Positions 51,948 through 60,557 of a DNA stretch of 64,000 nt are shown piece by piece. A model generated the notes under the pieces. The model searched no databases. It was not told the origin of the DNA and was given only the letters and a program-made list of their open reading frames with translations. Every line of letters begins with the position of its first letter. The stretch's first letter is position 1. The position numbers and the translations under genes are program-made. Source of the stretch: Delftia tsuruhatensis (lineage in GTDB: Bacteria > Pseudomonadota > Gammaproteobacteria > Burkholderiales > Burkholderiaceae_C); NCBI RefSeq assembly GCF_903815225.1, contig NZ_LR813084.1, forward strand, positions 5,294,001-5,358,000. The letters run 5' to 3'.

Positions 51948-52706
51948 TCAGTACCTGCCGCTGAGCAATGCACCGAAGCCCGGCACGGCCGTCGGCAGGC
52001 CCAGGCGCTTGAGCATCATGTAGGTGGTCGCCACCGACGAGGACAGCACCGGCAGGCCGACCCGGTCCTCGATGGGCTGCACCGAGGGCAGCGAGGGCAT
52101 CTGCACGCAGGCCGAGGCGATGACGGCATCGGCATTGGCGGTGTTCAGGCGCCGCGTGATCTCGATGGGCGCGCGCGCATCCTGGGCACCGACCTGCAGG
52201 TTGTCGGCGATCTCCAGCGAAATGCTGTCCACCACCTCGATGCCTTCGTTCTCGATGTAGTCGATGACCAGTTTGGTCAGCGGCTTCATGTAGGGCGCCA
52301 GCAGCGCCACCTTCTTCGCGCCGATGGCATGCAGGCCGTCGACCAGGGCGCCGGCGCTGGTGACCACGGGCGCGGGGCCGCCGTTGTCCACGGTGCGCTG
52401 GTGCAGGCGCTTTTCGGAGACGCGGTGGTAGCCGTTGCCCATGCTCATGATGGCCACCAGGCAGGCATAGCCCAGCACATCGACGCGCGCGTCCGACAGC
52501 TCCAGCGCGCAGCGGTCGCTGTCGGCGTCCATGGCGGCCAGTTCCTCCTTGGTCACCTTCTTCATGCGCATGCGGCTGGAGTGGAAGGTGAAGCGCTCGG
52601 GCGCCACCGCCTCGCGCGCACGCAGGATGGCGGGGATCTCGGTCTCCATCGTGGTGTTGGAGCTGGGCACGATCTGCCCGATGCGGAAATGGGTTTTTTC
52701 TGTCAT
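51948..52706 (-). CDS. Maleate cis-trans isomerase / Asp-Glu racemase superfamily protein
   Basis: A 252-residue enzyme. RIGQIVPSSNTTMETEIPAIL at the N-terminus, VDVLGYACLVAIMSMG with the first catalytic Cys, and IASACVQMPSLPSV with the second fit maleate isomerase (maleate to fumarate), the last step of several aromatic and nicotinate routes. Arylmalonate decarboxylase-like relatives are the main alternative. It is downstream of a Bug-type receptor gene, from which it is separated by intergenic repeat copy 2. That receptor may capture maleate or a related diacid. Confidence 0.83.
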   Translation of the reverse strand: MTEKTHFRIGQIVPSSNTTMETEIPAILRAREAVAPERFTFHSSRMRMKKVTKEELAAMDADSDRCALELSDARVDVLGYACLVAIMSMGNGYHRVSEKRLHQRTVDNGGPAPVVTSAGALVDGLHAIGAKKVALLAPYMKPLTKLVIDYIENEGIEVVDSISLEIADNLQVGAQDARAPIEITRRLNTANADAVIASACVQMPSLPSVQPIEDRVGLPVLSSSVATTYMMLKRLGLPTAVPGFGALLSGRY

Positions 52707-52751
52707 ATCAGTTCTCCATGGCGCCGGACATAAAGCTGGCGCGTCCAAAAG

Positions 52752-52875
52752 TCAGAGACACCGAGGAAGGGCCTGGGCCGGCCGCGCCGCCCCGCACCAA
52801 GGGTGTCGTCCCCCTCCCGCGAAGCGAGAGAGGGCGCCGTGCAACGGGGGAAGGCGCAAAGCGCCTCAGGGGGTG
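52752..52875. repeat. Intergenic repeat element, copy 2
   Basis: A 124-bp element homologous to 10771-10864. It differs by an insert of about 14 bases in the first third and by a different central hairpin region. The last hairpin AGGCGC-AAA-GCGCCT has changed on both arms compared with copy 1 (AGCGGC-AAA-GCCGCT), so pairing is kept. It lies seven bases from the stop of the upstream Bug gene. Confidence 0.75.
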
Positions 52876-52882
52876 CCTCGCA

Positions 52883-53857
52883 TCAATCCATGGTGATGTG
52901 GTTGGCCTTGATCACTTTTCCCCAGTGATCGGTCTCGCGCTGCACCAGCGCGGCCAGTGCCTGCGGCCCCAGGAAGCGCGGCTCCACGCCCTGCAAGGCC
53001 GCGCGCTTTTGCACGTCGGGCGACTCCAGCGCCGTCTTGAGCGAGGTGGACAGCCTGTCGATGGCCTCGGGCGGCGTGCCCGCGGGCGCGAACAGACCCA
53101 CCCAGGCCTCCAGCTCGAAGCCGGGCAGGCCGGCCTCGGCCGTGGTGGGCACGTCGGGCAGCATGGGATGGCGCTTCTTGCTGGTCACGGCCAGGGCCTT
53201 GAGCTTGCCGGTCTGCACATGGCCCAGCACGGAGGGCGGCGTGGTGATGAACATCTGCACCTGCCCGGCCAGCACGTCCTGGATGGCCGGACCGGAGCCC
53301 TTGTAGGGCACATGGGTGATCTGCGTCTGCGTGGTCTGCGCGAAAACCGCCGTGCCCACATGCGACAGCGAGCCATTGCCCTGGGAGGCGTAGTTGACCT
53401 TGCCCGGGTTCTTGCGCAGGTAGGCGATGAACTCCTGCAGGTTGTTCGCGGGCACGGAGGGGTGGACGGCGATCACGTTGGTGGCCGCCACGATCAGGCC
53501 CACGGGCGCCAGCTCGGACTGGGCCCAGGGCAGCTTGGGGAACAGCGCGGGATTGCCCACGTGGTAGGCCGAGTAGGAGGCCAGCAGCGTGTAGCCGTCC
53601 TTGGGCGCGCGGGCCACCATCTGGTAGGCGATGTTGCCGCTGGCCCCGCCCCGGTTGTCCACCACCACGGACTGGCCCAGCAGGCGCGTCAGCGGATCGG
53701 AGGCCAGGCGCGCCGCCGTGTCCACCACGCCACCGGGCGGGTTGGGCACGACGAGGGTGATGGACTTGGCCGGATAGGCCTGGGCCCATGCCGTGCCTGC
53801 GCACAGGCAGGCCAGGGTGGCCAGGCTGGCGGCCTGGCGAAGAAAGCGTCGCTTCAT
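52883..53857 (-). CDS. Bug/TctC-type periplasmic solute-binding protein
   Basis: A 324-residue exported receptor. The signal peptide is about 26 residues (RQAASLATLACLCAGTAWA). The mature part has the Bug core: SITLVVPNPPGGVVDTAAR, VVVDNRGGASGNIAYQMVARAPKDGYTLL, THVPYKGSGPAIQDVLAGQVQM and GLFAPAGTPPEAIDRL. Bug receptors bind carboxylates for tripartite tricarboxylate transporters, but no TctA or TctB membrane genes are near. The GGAG site before the ATG is strong. It is divergent from a LysR gene that probably controls it. Confidence 0.93.
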   Translation of the reverse strand: MKRRFLRQAASLATLACLCAGTAWAQAYPAKSITLVVPNPPGGVVDTAARLASDPLTRLLGQSVVVDNRGGASGNIAYQMVARAPKDGYTLLASYSAYHVGNPALFPKLPWAQSELAPVGLIVAATNVIAVHPSVPANNLQEFIAYLRKNPGKVNYASQGNGSLSHVGTAVFAQTTQTQITHVPYKGSGPAIQDVLAGQVQMFITTPPSVLGHVQTGKLKALAVTSKKRHPMLPDVPTTAEAGLPGFELEAWVGLFAPAGTPPEAIDRLSTSLKTALESPDVQKRAALQGVEPRFLGPQALAALVQRETDHWGKVIKANHITMD

Positions 53858-53918
53858 TCTTGTCTCCTTGTCTTGGTATGCGCGCATTCTTGGCCCCGAC
53901 GGGGCCTGTGCAAAGTCG

Positions 53919-53933
53919 TATCTCGTTGAGATA
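53919..53933. promoter_or_regulatory. Putative LysR box
   Basis: Inverted repeat TATCTC-GTT-GAGATA with a T-N11-A arrangement (T53921, A53933), 28 bases before the LysR start codon. It lies in the 103-bp divergent gap with the Bug gene. A second inverted repeat GGCCCC-GAC-GGGGCC is at 53892-53906. Confidence 0.55.
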
Positions 53934-53960
53934 TCCTTCGATTTTCCTGAAGGATGGGTC

Positions 53961-54896
53961 TTGATCAACCTGCATCGTTTCGATCTGCTCACACTGCGCC
54001 TGTACATCGTTGTCGTCGATGCGGGCAGCCTGACGGCGGGCTCGCGCGCGCTGGGCCTGTCCCTGGCTGCGGCCAGCAAGCGCGTGGCCGAGCTGGAGCA
54101 GCATTGCGGCGTGCACCTGCTGGTGCGCAGCAAGCGCGGGGTCGTGCCCACGCCCGCCGGCCAAAGCCTGTACCACCATGCGGTGGACGTGGTGGCCCGG
54201 CTGGAGCAGCTGGCGCTGGCCATCGATGACTTTCGCGGCGGCGCCACGGGCCAGTTGCGGCTGTGGGCCAATGCCTCGGCCTTCGCGGGTTTCCTGCCCC
54301 AGTTGCTGGCCGACTACGCGGCCGCCCACCCGGGCGTATCGGTGGACCTGGAGGATGCGCTCAGCGAGGACGCCGCGCGCGCCGTGCTCAGCGGCGCGGC
54401 GGAACTGGCCATCGTCGGCGAGAACACGGCCCTGGAGGGGCTGCACGCCGAAGTCTGCGACGTGGACGAACTGGTGCTGGTCGTGCCGCGCGGCCATGCG
54501 CTCGATGGCCCGGACCACGCGCCCGTGCCCTTCGCCGCCGCGCTGGAGCATGACCTCGTGAGCCTGGCGCGCTCGACCTCGCTGATGCGCCGCATCGCGG
54601 CCGAGGCCGAGGCGGCGAACCGGCCCGTCAAGGTCCGCATCCAGGTGCGCAGCTTCGACGCCATGTGCCACATGGTCTCGGTCGGCCTGGGCGTGGCCAT
54701 CCTGCCGCGCGCCGCCAGCCTGCCCCATGTGGTCACGCGCGCGCTGCGGCTGCGCCCGCTGTCCGGCATCGACACGCGACGGCGCCTGCTGCTGGCCATG
54801 CGCTCGCCCGCCGCCCTGTCCGGACCCGCGCAGGCGCTGGTCGACATGGTGCAGGCACGGGCCGCCGCCATGGACTTCAACCGCCCGGCGCGCTGA
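53961..54896 (+). CDS. LysR-family regulator
   Basis: A 311-residue LysR protein. The helix-turn-helix is at about residues 5-65 (FDLLTLRLYIVVVDAGSLTAGSRALGLS, AASKRVAELEQHCGVHLLVR). The periplasmic-binding-like effector domain follows (GQLRLWANASAFAGFLPQLLADY, MVSVGLGVAILPR). The start is a TTG at 53961 with GAAGGA upstream; no ATG fits the expected length. It is divergent from the Bug receptor and maleate isomerase genes, and likely activates them in response to the transported acid. Confidence 0.88.
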   Translation: MINLHRFDLLTLRLYIVVVDAGSLTAGSRALGLSLAAASKRVAELEQHCGVHLLVRSKRGVVPTPAGQSLYHHAVDVVARLEQLALAIDDFRGGATGQLRLWANASAFAGFLPQLLADYAAAHPGVSVDLEDALSEDAARAVLSGAAELAIVGENTALEGLHAEVCDVDELVLVVPRGHALDGPDHAPVPFAAALEHDLVSLARSTSLMRRIAAEAEAANRPVKVRIQVRSFDAMCHMVSVGLGVAILPRAASLPHVVTRALRLRPLSGIDTRRRLLLAMRSPAALSGPAQALVDMVQARAAAMDFNRPAR

Positions 54897-54899
54897 CGT

Positions 54900-55799
54900 T
54901 CATATTCCGTGCTCCCGGCACCACTGGATGACCGCCTCGCGGAAATCCAGGCACAACGGCGACGGCTGGCTGGCACGGCGCCAGCACACGGCCAGTCCAT
55001 GGCTCCAGGCCATGCCCTCGCCCGCCAGGGCGGCCAGGCCCTGGCCTTCGGGCTGCCGCAACACGCGCGACAGCATCAGGCCCAGCAGATCGGACTGGCG
55101 CAGCAGCTGGGCCAATGCCACGGGGGAGGCCGTGCTCTCCACCGCCACGCGGGGCGGCGCCAGCCCCGCAAGGGCGAACTTCTCGTCCAGCCACTGGCGC
55201 AGGTACAGGGATGCCGCGGGCATGGCCCAGCGTTCGCCAGCCAGATCCGGCCAGCCGCGCAGCATGGCGCGCCGTGGATGGTCCTCGCGCGCCACGACCT
55301 GCATGCGCATGGGGCCCAGCAGGCTGCACTCCACTTCCGCGGGAAGCTGGGCGGGCACGGCCACCAGGGCCAGGTCGATGTCCCCCTGGCGCAGCAAGGC
55401 CATGAGGCGCGCGCTCAGGTGGGTCTCTATCGAGAAGGTCGCCAACGGGCGCTGCACGAAAAACCGTGCCAGCAGCGGCGAGACCAGGGATGGCATCAGA
55501 AACGGGATGGAGCCCAGGCGCACCTGGCCCGCGCGGCTGGCGCGCTGCGCGTCCAGCGCGCTGCGCAGCCCCTGCATGGACTGGAGCACGGCGCGCGCAT
55601 GGGCCAGCATCCCTTCGCCCGCGCGCGTCAGTGCCAGCCCCTTGGCCGCGCGCTCGAACAAGGCCAGGCCGGCCTCGGCCTCCAGGCGCGCCATGGCCTT
55701 GGACAGCGCCGACTGGGACAGGCCGCGGGCCTCGGCCGCGCGCTGCTGGCTGCCGTGCTCGGCCACGGCGACAAAAAGCTCCAGATCGTCGATGCGCAT
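54900..55799 (-). CDS. LysR-family regulator
   Basis: A 299-residue LysR protein. It begins MRIDDLELFVAVAEHGSQQR, then AAEARGLSQSALSKAMARLEAEAGLALFER, a standard LysR helix-turn-helix. The effector domain spans about 90-295 (VRLGSIPFLMPSLVSPLLARFF, GDIDLALVAVPAQLP, LGLMLSRVLRQPEG). It converges on the previous LysR gene with a three-base gap and is divergent from a second Bug cluster, which it probably controls. Confidence 0.9.
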   Translation of the reverse strand: MRIDDLELFVAVAEHGSQQRAAEARGLSQSALSKAMARLEAEAGLALFERAAKGLALTRAGEGMLAHARAVLQSMQGLRSALDAQRASRAGQVRLGSIPFLMPSLVSPLLARFFVQRPLATFSIETHLSARLMALLRQGDIDLALVAVPAQLPAEVECSLLGPMRMQVVAREDHPRRAMLRGWPDLAGERWAMPAASLYLRQWLDEKFALAGLAPPRVAVESTASPVALAQLLRQSDLLGLMLSRVLRQPEGQGLAALAGEGMAWSHGLAVCWRRASQPSPLCLDFREAVIQWCREHGI

Positions 55800-55849
55800 G
55801 TGCCGGTCCCTCGTGAAAGCCGGCATGCGCCCAGGCATGCCCGGCGGGC

Positions 55850-55872
55850 ATTCCAAGTTTCCAGCAAGGAAT
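55850..55872. promoter_or_regulatory. Candidate operator in the LysR/Bug divergent gap
   Basis: Inverted repeat ATTCC-N13-GGAAT, placed midway in the 151-bp gap between the LysR gene and the Bug gene. It is a weak candidate because the half sites are short. Confidence 0.3.
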
Positions 55873-55950
55873 ACCAGCGCGCCAACGGGATACCTAGACT
55901 GGCTTTTGCCGGCGCGCCGTGCCAGGCCCCCGAACACCAGGAGACGAGAC

Positions 55951-56949
55951 ATGCGGCAACCATCGCAGAAGGCGGCCATCACGCGCCGCCGCTTCGGCCT
56001 GTGCGCAGGCGCGGGGCTGTTCGCCCCGGCGGCCATGGCGGCCACGCCCGTCGCCTATCCATACAAGCCCATCACCATCGTCGTGCCCTCGGTGGCCGGC
56101 AATGTCAACGACGCCGTGGCGCGCCTGCTGGGCCAGGGACTGGCCGAGCGCTGGGGCCAGCCCGTGGTCGTGGACAACCGCCCGGGAGCGGGCACCACCA
56201 CGGGCACCAAGTTCGTCGCGAAGGCCCCCGCCGACGGCCATACCGCGCTGCTGACCTTCACGGCCCATGTGCAGAACCCGGCCCTGTACCCGCAGATCGG
56301 CTACGACCCGATCGCCGACTTCGAGGCCGTGGGCCTGGTGGCCAGGTCCAGCGTGATCCTGGCCGTGCCAGCCGCCTCGCCGCACCGCGACCTGGACAGC
56401 CTCGTGCAGGCCATCGCGGCGGCGCCGGACCAATATGCCTACGGCTCCTATGGCGTGGGGACCACGGGCCATATCCTGGGCGAGCTGCTCAAGCGCCAGG
56501 CCCGGCTGCGGATGGCGCACACACCCTACAAGGGCGGTGTACCGCTGGGCAACGACCTGGCGGCGGGCCATGTCCCGCTGGGCCTGATCGCCGTGGGAAC
56601 CGCCATGCCGCTGCTGCAGGCCGGGCGCATCCTGCCGCTGGCCATCACGGGCGCGCAGCGTTCGGCGCTGCTGCCGCAGGTGCCGACCTTCCTGGAGCTG
56701 GGCCACCAGGGCTTCGAGCCCGATGCCTGGATGGGCCTGCTGCTTCCGGCAGGTACGCCATCGGCCATCACCGGGCAGTTGTCGAGCGAAGTCGCCCGGC
56801 TGGTGCGTCAGCCCGGGATCGTGCAACGGCTGCATGGACTGAATCTGGAGCCCGTGGGCAGCACGCCCCAGGCCTTTGCCGCCACGCTGCGCGCCGACCG
56901 GGCCAAGTGGGCGCAACTGGTGCGTGACCTCGACATCCGCCTGGAGTAG
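55951..56949 (+). CDS. Bug/TctC-type periplasmic solute-binding protein
   Basis: A 332-residue exported receptor. The N-terminus has an arginine-rich stretch before a hydrophobic core (ITRRRFGLCAGAGLFAPAAMA), which may be a Tat-like signal. The mature part shows PITIVVPSVAGNVNDAVARLLG, PVVVDNRPGAGTTTGTKFVAKAPADGHTALL, AHTPYKGGVPLGNDLAAGHVPL and GLLLPAGTPSAITGQL. AGGAG precedes the ATG. It is the first gene of a three-gene unit with an oxidoreductase and a CoA-transferase, so it probably captures an organic acid that is then activated to CoA. Confidence 0.92.
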   Translation: MRQPSQKAAITRRRFGLCAGAGLFAPAAMAATPVAYPYKPITIVVPSVAGNVNDAVARLLGQGLAERWGQPVVVDNRPGAGTTTGTKFVAKAPADGHTALLTFTAHVQNPALYPQIGYDPIADFEAVGLVARSSVILAVPAASPHRDLDSLVQAIAAAPDQYAYGSYGVGTTGHILGELLKRQARLRMAHTPYKGGVPLGNDLAAGHVPLGLIAVGTAMPLLQAGRILPLAITGAQRSALLPQVPTFLELGHQGFEPDAWMGLLLPAGTPSAITGQLSSEVARLVRQPGIVQRLHGLNLEPVGSTPQAFAATLRADRAKWAQLVRDLDIRLE

Positions 56950-56953
56950 GCCC

Positions 56954-57964
56954 ATGGCCGATCACTACCAGGCGCTTGTCTGCACCCACTGGGGCCATTG
57001 GAGCGAGCTCGTGCTGCAGACGCTGCAACGGCCTGCCCTGCTGCCCGGCCAGGTGCGCATTCGTGTGCGGCACGCGGGTATCGGCTTTGCGCTGAGCCTG
57101 TTCGTGGCCGGCACCTACCAGCGGCGCCCGCCCCTGCCCTTCACCCCCGGCACCGAGGTGGCCGGCGAGATCCTGGAGGCCGCGCCCGACGTCGCCCATC
57201 TGCGGCCTGGCCAGCGCGTCATCGCCGCGCTGGACTGGGGGGCGCTGGCACAGGAGGCCGTGGCCTCGGCCCACACCGTCTACGCCCTGCCCGACGCCGT
57301 GCCCCTGGCCGTGGCCGCCGCCCTGCCCATCACCTATGCCACGGCCTGGTCGGCACTGCAGTGGGCGGGCCGGCTGCGACCGGGAGACAACCTGCTCGTG
57401 CATGGCGCCAGCGGCGGCCTGGGCATGGCGGCGGTACAGATCGCGAGCCATCTGGGCGCGCGCGTCATCGCCACGGCCAGCACCGGGGAAAAGCGCCTGG
57501 CCGCGCTGGCCCATGGAGCAGCCCACGCCCTGCCCTCCGACCCCGCCAGGCTGGCGCAGGCCGTCAAGGATCTGTGCCCCGCAGGCGGGGTGCAACTGGT
57601 CTTCGACCCCGTGGGCGGCGACCTGTTCGACGCCTCGCTGCGCTGCGCGGCGCCCGATGCGCGCCTGCTGGTCATCGGCTTCGCCAGCGGGCGCATTCCC
57701 CAGATCCCCGCCAACCTGCTGCTGGTCAAGAACCTGGCCGTGCGGGGCTTCAACTACGGGCGCTACATCGGCTGGGGGCTGACCGACGAGCGCGCCGAGC
57801 ATGCCGGCGCCGTCCAGGACATGGTCGGGCAGATCACGTCCGCCGTCGCCAGCGGCGCCATCGCACCGCCGCGCACCCGGCACTTTGCGCTGGCGCAATG
57901 GCTGCAGGCCATCGACACCACCATGTCCCGCCGCGCCGTCGGCAAAGTCATCCTGGATTTCTGA
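56954..57964 (+). CDS. MDR-family NADPH:quinone-reductase-like oxidoreductase
   Basis: A 336-residue medium-chain dehydrogenase/reductase without the usual zinc-binding cysteines. It has LPFTPGTEVAGEILEAAPDV near residue 60, AAALPITYATAWSALQWAGRL, and the cofactor motif LLVHGASGGLGMAAVQIASHLGARVIATAST near 150. It follows the Bug gene by four bases, and its stop overlaps the CoA-transferase start (TGATG). In such clusters these enzymes often reduce enoyl-CoA or quinone substrates; here the substrate is unknown. Confidence 0.88.
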   Translation: MADHYQALVCTHWGHWSELVLQTLQRPALLPGQVRIRVRHAGIGFALSLFVAGTYQRRPPLPFTPGTEVAGEILEAAPDVAHLRPGQRVIAALDWGALAQEAVASAHTVYALPDAVPLAVAAALPITYATAWSALQWAGRLRPGDNLLVHGASGGLGMAAVQIASHLGARVIATASTGEKRLAALAHGAAHALPSDPARLAQAVKDLCPAGGVQLVFDPVGGDLFDASLRCAAPDARLLVIGFASGRIPQIPANLLLVKNLAVRGFNYGRYIGWGLTDERAEHAGAVQDMVGQITSAVASGAIAPPRTRHFALAQWLQAIDTTMSRRAVGKVILDF

Positions 57965-59127
57965 TGCAAGCACCTTCCATCGACGACGATCCGCTGCTGT
58001 CCGGCATCACCGTGCTGGACCTGAGCCAGGGCGTTGCGGGCCCCTACTGCGGCCTGCTGCTGCGCCAGCAGGGGGCCAGGGTGATCAAGATCGAGCCACC
58101 CGGCGGCGACTGGAGCCGCCAGATGGGCCGCAGCCGCGGCGACGGGCAGACCGCCATCGCCATTGCCTGCAATGCGGGCAAGCAAAGCGTGGTGCTGGAC
58201 ACGCGCACGCCCGAGGGCCGCGCCGACCTCCAGGCGCTGGCCGCGCGCGCCGACGTGGTGGTGCAGAACTTCCGCCCTGGCGTGGCCGCGCGCATGGGTG
58301 CCGATCCCGGGCTACTGGCCGCGCTCAATCCACGGCAGGTCTATCTGTCCATCTCCGGCTACGGCAGCCAGGGGCCGCTGGCCCGGCTGCCGGCTCTGGA
58401 CACCACCATGCAGGCCTATGCCGGCCTCATGCATGCCAACCGCGACCCGGCCACGGGTGCACCGCACCGCATCGGCCTGCTGCTGGCCGACCTGGCCACG
58501 GCCCTCTATGCCGCGCAGTGCGCCACGGCGGCGCTGTTCAAGGCCGCGCGCACGGGCCGGGGCCGGCATCTGGAGCTGTCCATGCTGCAGGTCTGTGCGG
58601 CCCTGCAGTCCTACCTGATCGTTGATGACGCCATGTTCCCCGATGCGGAGGCGGCCGCCTTCAACGCGCCCACGGGCCTGTTTCCCGTGGCCGACGGAAC
58701 GCTCTACGTGAGCATGCTCGATGACGCCATGTTCACGCGCCTGTGCGAGGTGCTGGGCTTCGAGGACTGGCGGCAGGACCCGCGACTGCGCACCAGCGCG
58801 GGGCGCCTGCCGCATGCACGCGCCCTGTCGGCGCGCCTGGCGCAAGCCCTGGCGGGCCAGCCGCTGGCCCACTGGGAGAGGCTTTTCCAGGCCCACGACA
58901 TCCTGTTCGGTCGGGTACGCCAGCCGCGCGACCTGGTGGACGACCCCCAGGCACTGAGCCAGGGTCTGTTCCAGCGCACGCCGCCCGGCTGCGCATGGCC
59001 CGGACTGCCGCTGCCACGCTTGCCGGGACAGGTCCGCGATGCCGGGGCGCTGGTGCCGCCCGCGCTGGGGGCCGATACCCAGGCCGTCTTGCAGGAGTTC
59101 GGGCTGCGCCGAGCCTGGAGCGTGTGA
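57964..59127 (+). CDS. CaiB/BaiF-type (family III) CoA-transferase
   Basis: A 387-residue CoA-transferase. ITVLDLSQGVAGPYCGLLLRQQGARVIKIEPPGGDW at the N-terminus, VVVQNFRPGVAARMG, and VYLSISGYGSQGPL are the family signatures. LADLATALYAAQ matches the region that carries the catalytic Asp in CaiB-type proteins. Such enzymes move CoA between organic acids. With the Bug receptor and oxidoreductase it forms a small acid-catabolism unit, coupled by a one-base overlap to the oxidoreductase stop. Confidence 0.92.
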   Translation: MQAPSIDDDPLLSGITVLDLSQGVAGPYCGLLLRQQGARVIKIEPPGGDWSRQMGRSRGDGQTAIAIACNAGKQSVVLDTRTPEGRADLQALAARADVVVQNFRPGVAARMGADPGLLAALNPRQVYLSISGYGSQGPLARLPALDTTMQAYAGLMHANRDPATGAPHRIGLLLADLATALYAAQCATAALFKAARTGRGRHLELSMLQVCAALQSYLIVDDAMFPDAEAAAFNAPTGLFPVADGTLYVSMLDDAMFTRLCEVLGFEDWRQDPRLRTSAGRLPHARALSARLAQALAGQPLAHWERLFQAHDILFGRVRQPRDLVDDPQALSQGLFQRTPPGCAWPGLPLPRLPGQVRDAGALVPPALGADTQAVLQEFGLRRAWSV

Positions 59128-59131
59128 TGCG

Positions 59132-59572
59132 CTATTGGCGCCAGGGCAGGCCGCGCAGGCGCCAGCCGCCGACATGGCCGCGCTGGCCATTGGCGTCCAC
59201 ATCGCCCTCGAAGCCTTCGAGGATGTTGTAGGCCTCGATGCCCAGCTGGGCGGCACGCTGGGCCGCCGCGACCGAACGCACGCCGCTGCGGCACAGCAGC
59301 ACGACCTTGCCGCCGGCCGGCACGGCGGCGCGCAACTGGCTGTCGAAGTCGGGGTTCATGGCCATGGAGGGCCATTGCTTCCAGGCCACGGCCACGGCGC
59401 CGGGCACGCGGCCCACCCATTCGCGCTCCGCGTCGGTGCGCACATCGACGAGCACGGCCTCGCCGGACTGCTGCCATTGCCAGGCCAGTTCGGCCGGAAT
59501 GTCGCCGGCATAGCCTTGCGCGGGCTGGACGGTCAGGGCAATGGCGGCGGGAAAGGGAGAGCTTGCGGTCAT
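59132..59572 (-). CDS. Rhodanese-like domain protein
   Basis: A 146-residue single-domain rhodanese. It has AVLVDVRTDAEREWVGRVPGAVAV and the active-site loop LLCRSGVRSVAAA with the sulfur-accepting Cys. It is likely cytoplasmic, since the N-terminus shows no signal sequence. Single-domain rhodaneses carry persulfide for sulfur trafficking or detoxification. It converges on the CoA-transferase with a four-base gap and lies after the metallopeptidase gene on the same strand. Confidence 0.88.
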   Translation of the reverse strand: MTASSPFPAAIALTVQPAQGYAGDIPAELAWQWQQSGEAVLVDVRTDAEREWVGRVPGAVAVAWKQWPSMAMNPDFDSQLRAAVPAGGKVVLLCRSGVRSVAAAQRAAQLGIEAYNILEGFEGDVDANGQRGHVGGWRLRGLPWRQ

Positions 59573-59656
59573 GGATGGGCTTTCTGAGTAGGACGCGGTT
59601 GTGTGCACGGCAAGAATAACCGTCCTGTCCACCCCATGCGCCCGCATCCACCCCGC

Positions 59657-60541
59657 CTACTCCCAGGGCGGCAGCAGCTTGTCGCGCAGCGCCTGGCGTT
59701 GCGCCTGCCAGCCGGGGAGCACGCCGGCCACCGTGGCCCAGAAACGCGGGCTGTGGTCCATGTGGCGCAGGTGGGACAGCTCGTGCACGACCACGTAGTC
59801 GATGACCTCGGGCGCGTGCTGCATGAGCCGCCAGTTCAGGCGGATGGCGCCCGCCGTGTTGGCACTGCCCCAGCGCGTGCGCGCGCTGGTCAGGCGCAGG
59901 CTGGTCCATTGCACGCCCAGCAAGGGCGCATGGCGCTGCAGGCTGGCGGTGAACCAGGAGCGCGCCTCGCGCAGCATCCAGGCCTGCACGCAGGCACGCA
60001 CCTCGGCCGCCGAAGCGCCCGGTGCCAGCGGCAGGTGCAGAGATTGGCCGCCATCGGCCGCCTGCTCGCGGTGTGTCTGGCGTGTGCGCAGCGGCTGGGC
60101 ATCGCCCCCCGTCAGGCACAGCACCAGGGGGCGGCCCAGGTAGCCGACCTCGCCACCATGCTCCCAGCGGATGCGTGCCGCCTGCTGCGTGGCCTGGCGC
60201 TGCCCGGCCTCGCGCAGTTTGCGCAGTATCCAGCCCGATTTGGCCTCCAGCGCCTGCCCGACGGCGGCCATGTCCACCCAGGCGGGCGCGCTGACGACCA
60301 ACCCTTGCGCACCGATGGTGAAGCCTATGGTGCGCCGGCGCGAGCGCTGCAGCCGGTAGTGCAGCACCTGCCCCTGGAGCACGGCCTGCCGGTTGGCATC
60401 GGAGGGTACCGGCAGGCCCTCGGGCGACGCCGGGGTCGGCGCAGCGCCTGCGGGAGCGCGGCGCGGTTGCAACCGGCCGTCCACGCTATCGATGGCGGGC
60501 GGCACCAGCCAGTCCAGGATGCGCTGCGCCGCGTTCGCCAT
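59657..60541 (-). CDS. YgjP/DUF45-type (M48-like) zinc metallopeptidase
   Basis: A 294-residue protein. The N-terminal half is low-similarity; the DUF45 core has RTIGFTIGAQGLVVSAPAW and SARTRWGSANTAGAIRLNWRL. VVHELSHLRHMDHSPRFW holds the HExxH zinc motif and a further His. Proteins of this family are putative cytoplasmic metallopeptidases. It follows plsC by 16 bases and may be in one transcript with it. Confidence 0.87.
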   Translation of the reverse strand: MANAAQRILDWLVPPAIDSVDGRLQPRRAPAGAAPTPASPEGLPVPSDANRQAVLQGQVLHYRLQRSRRRTIGFTIGAQGLVVSAPAWVDMAAVGQALEAKSGWILRKLREAGQRQATQQAARIRWEHGGEVGYLGRPLVLCLTGGDAQPLRTRQTHREQAADGGQSLHLPLAPGASAAEVRACVQAWMLREARSWFTASLQRHAPLLGVQWTSLRLTSARTRWGSANTAGAIRLNWRLMQHAPEVIDYVVVHELSHLRHMDHSPRFWATVAGVLPGWQAQRQALRDKLLPPWE

Positions 60542-60557
60542 GCCGGCCCCGCAGGCT

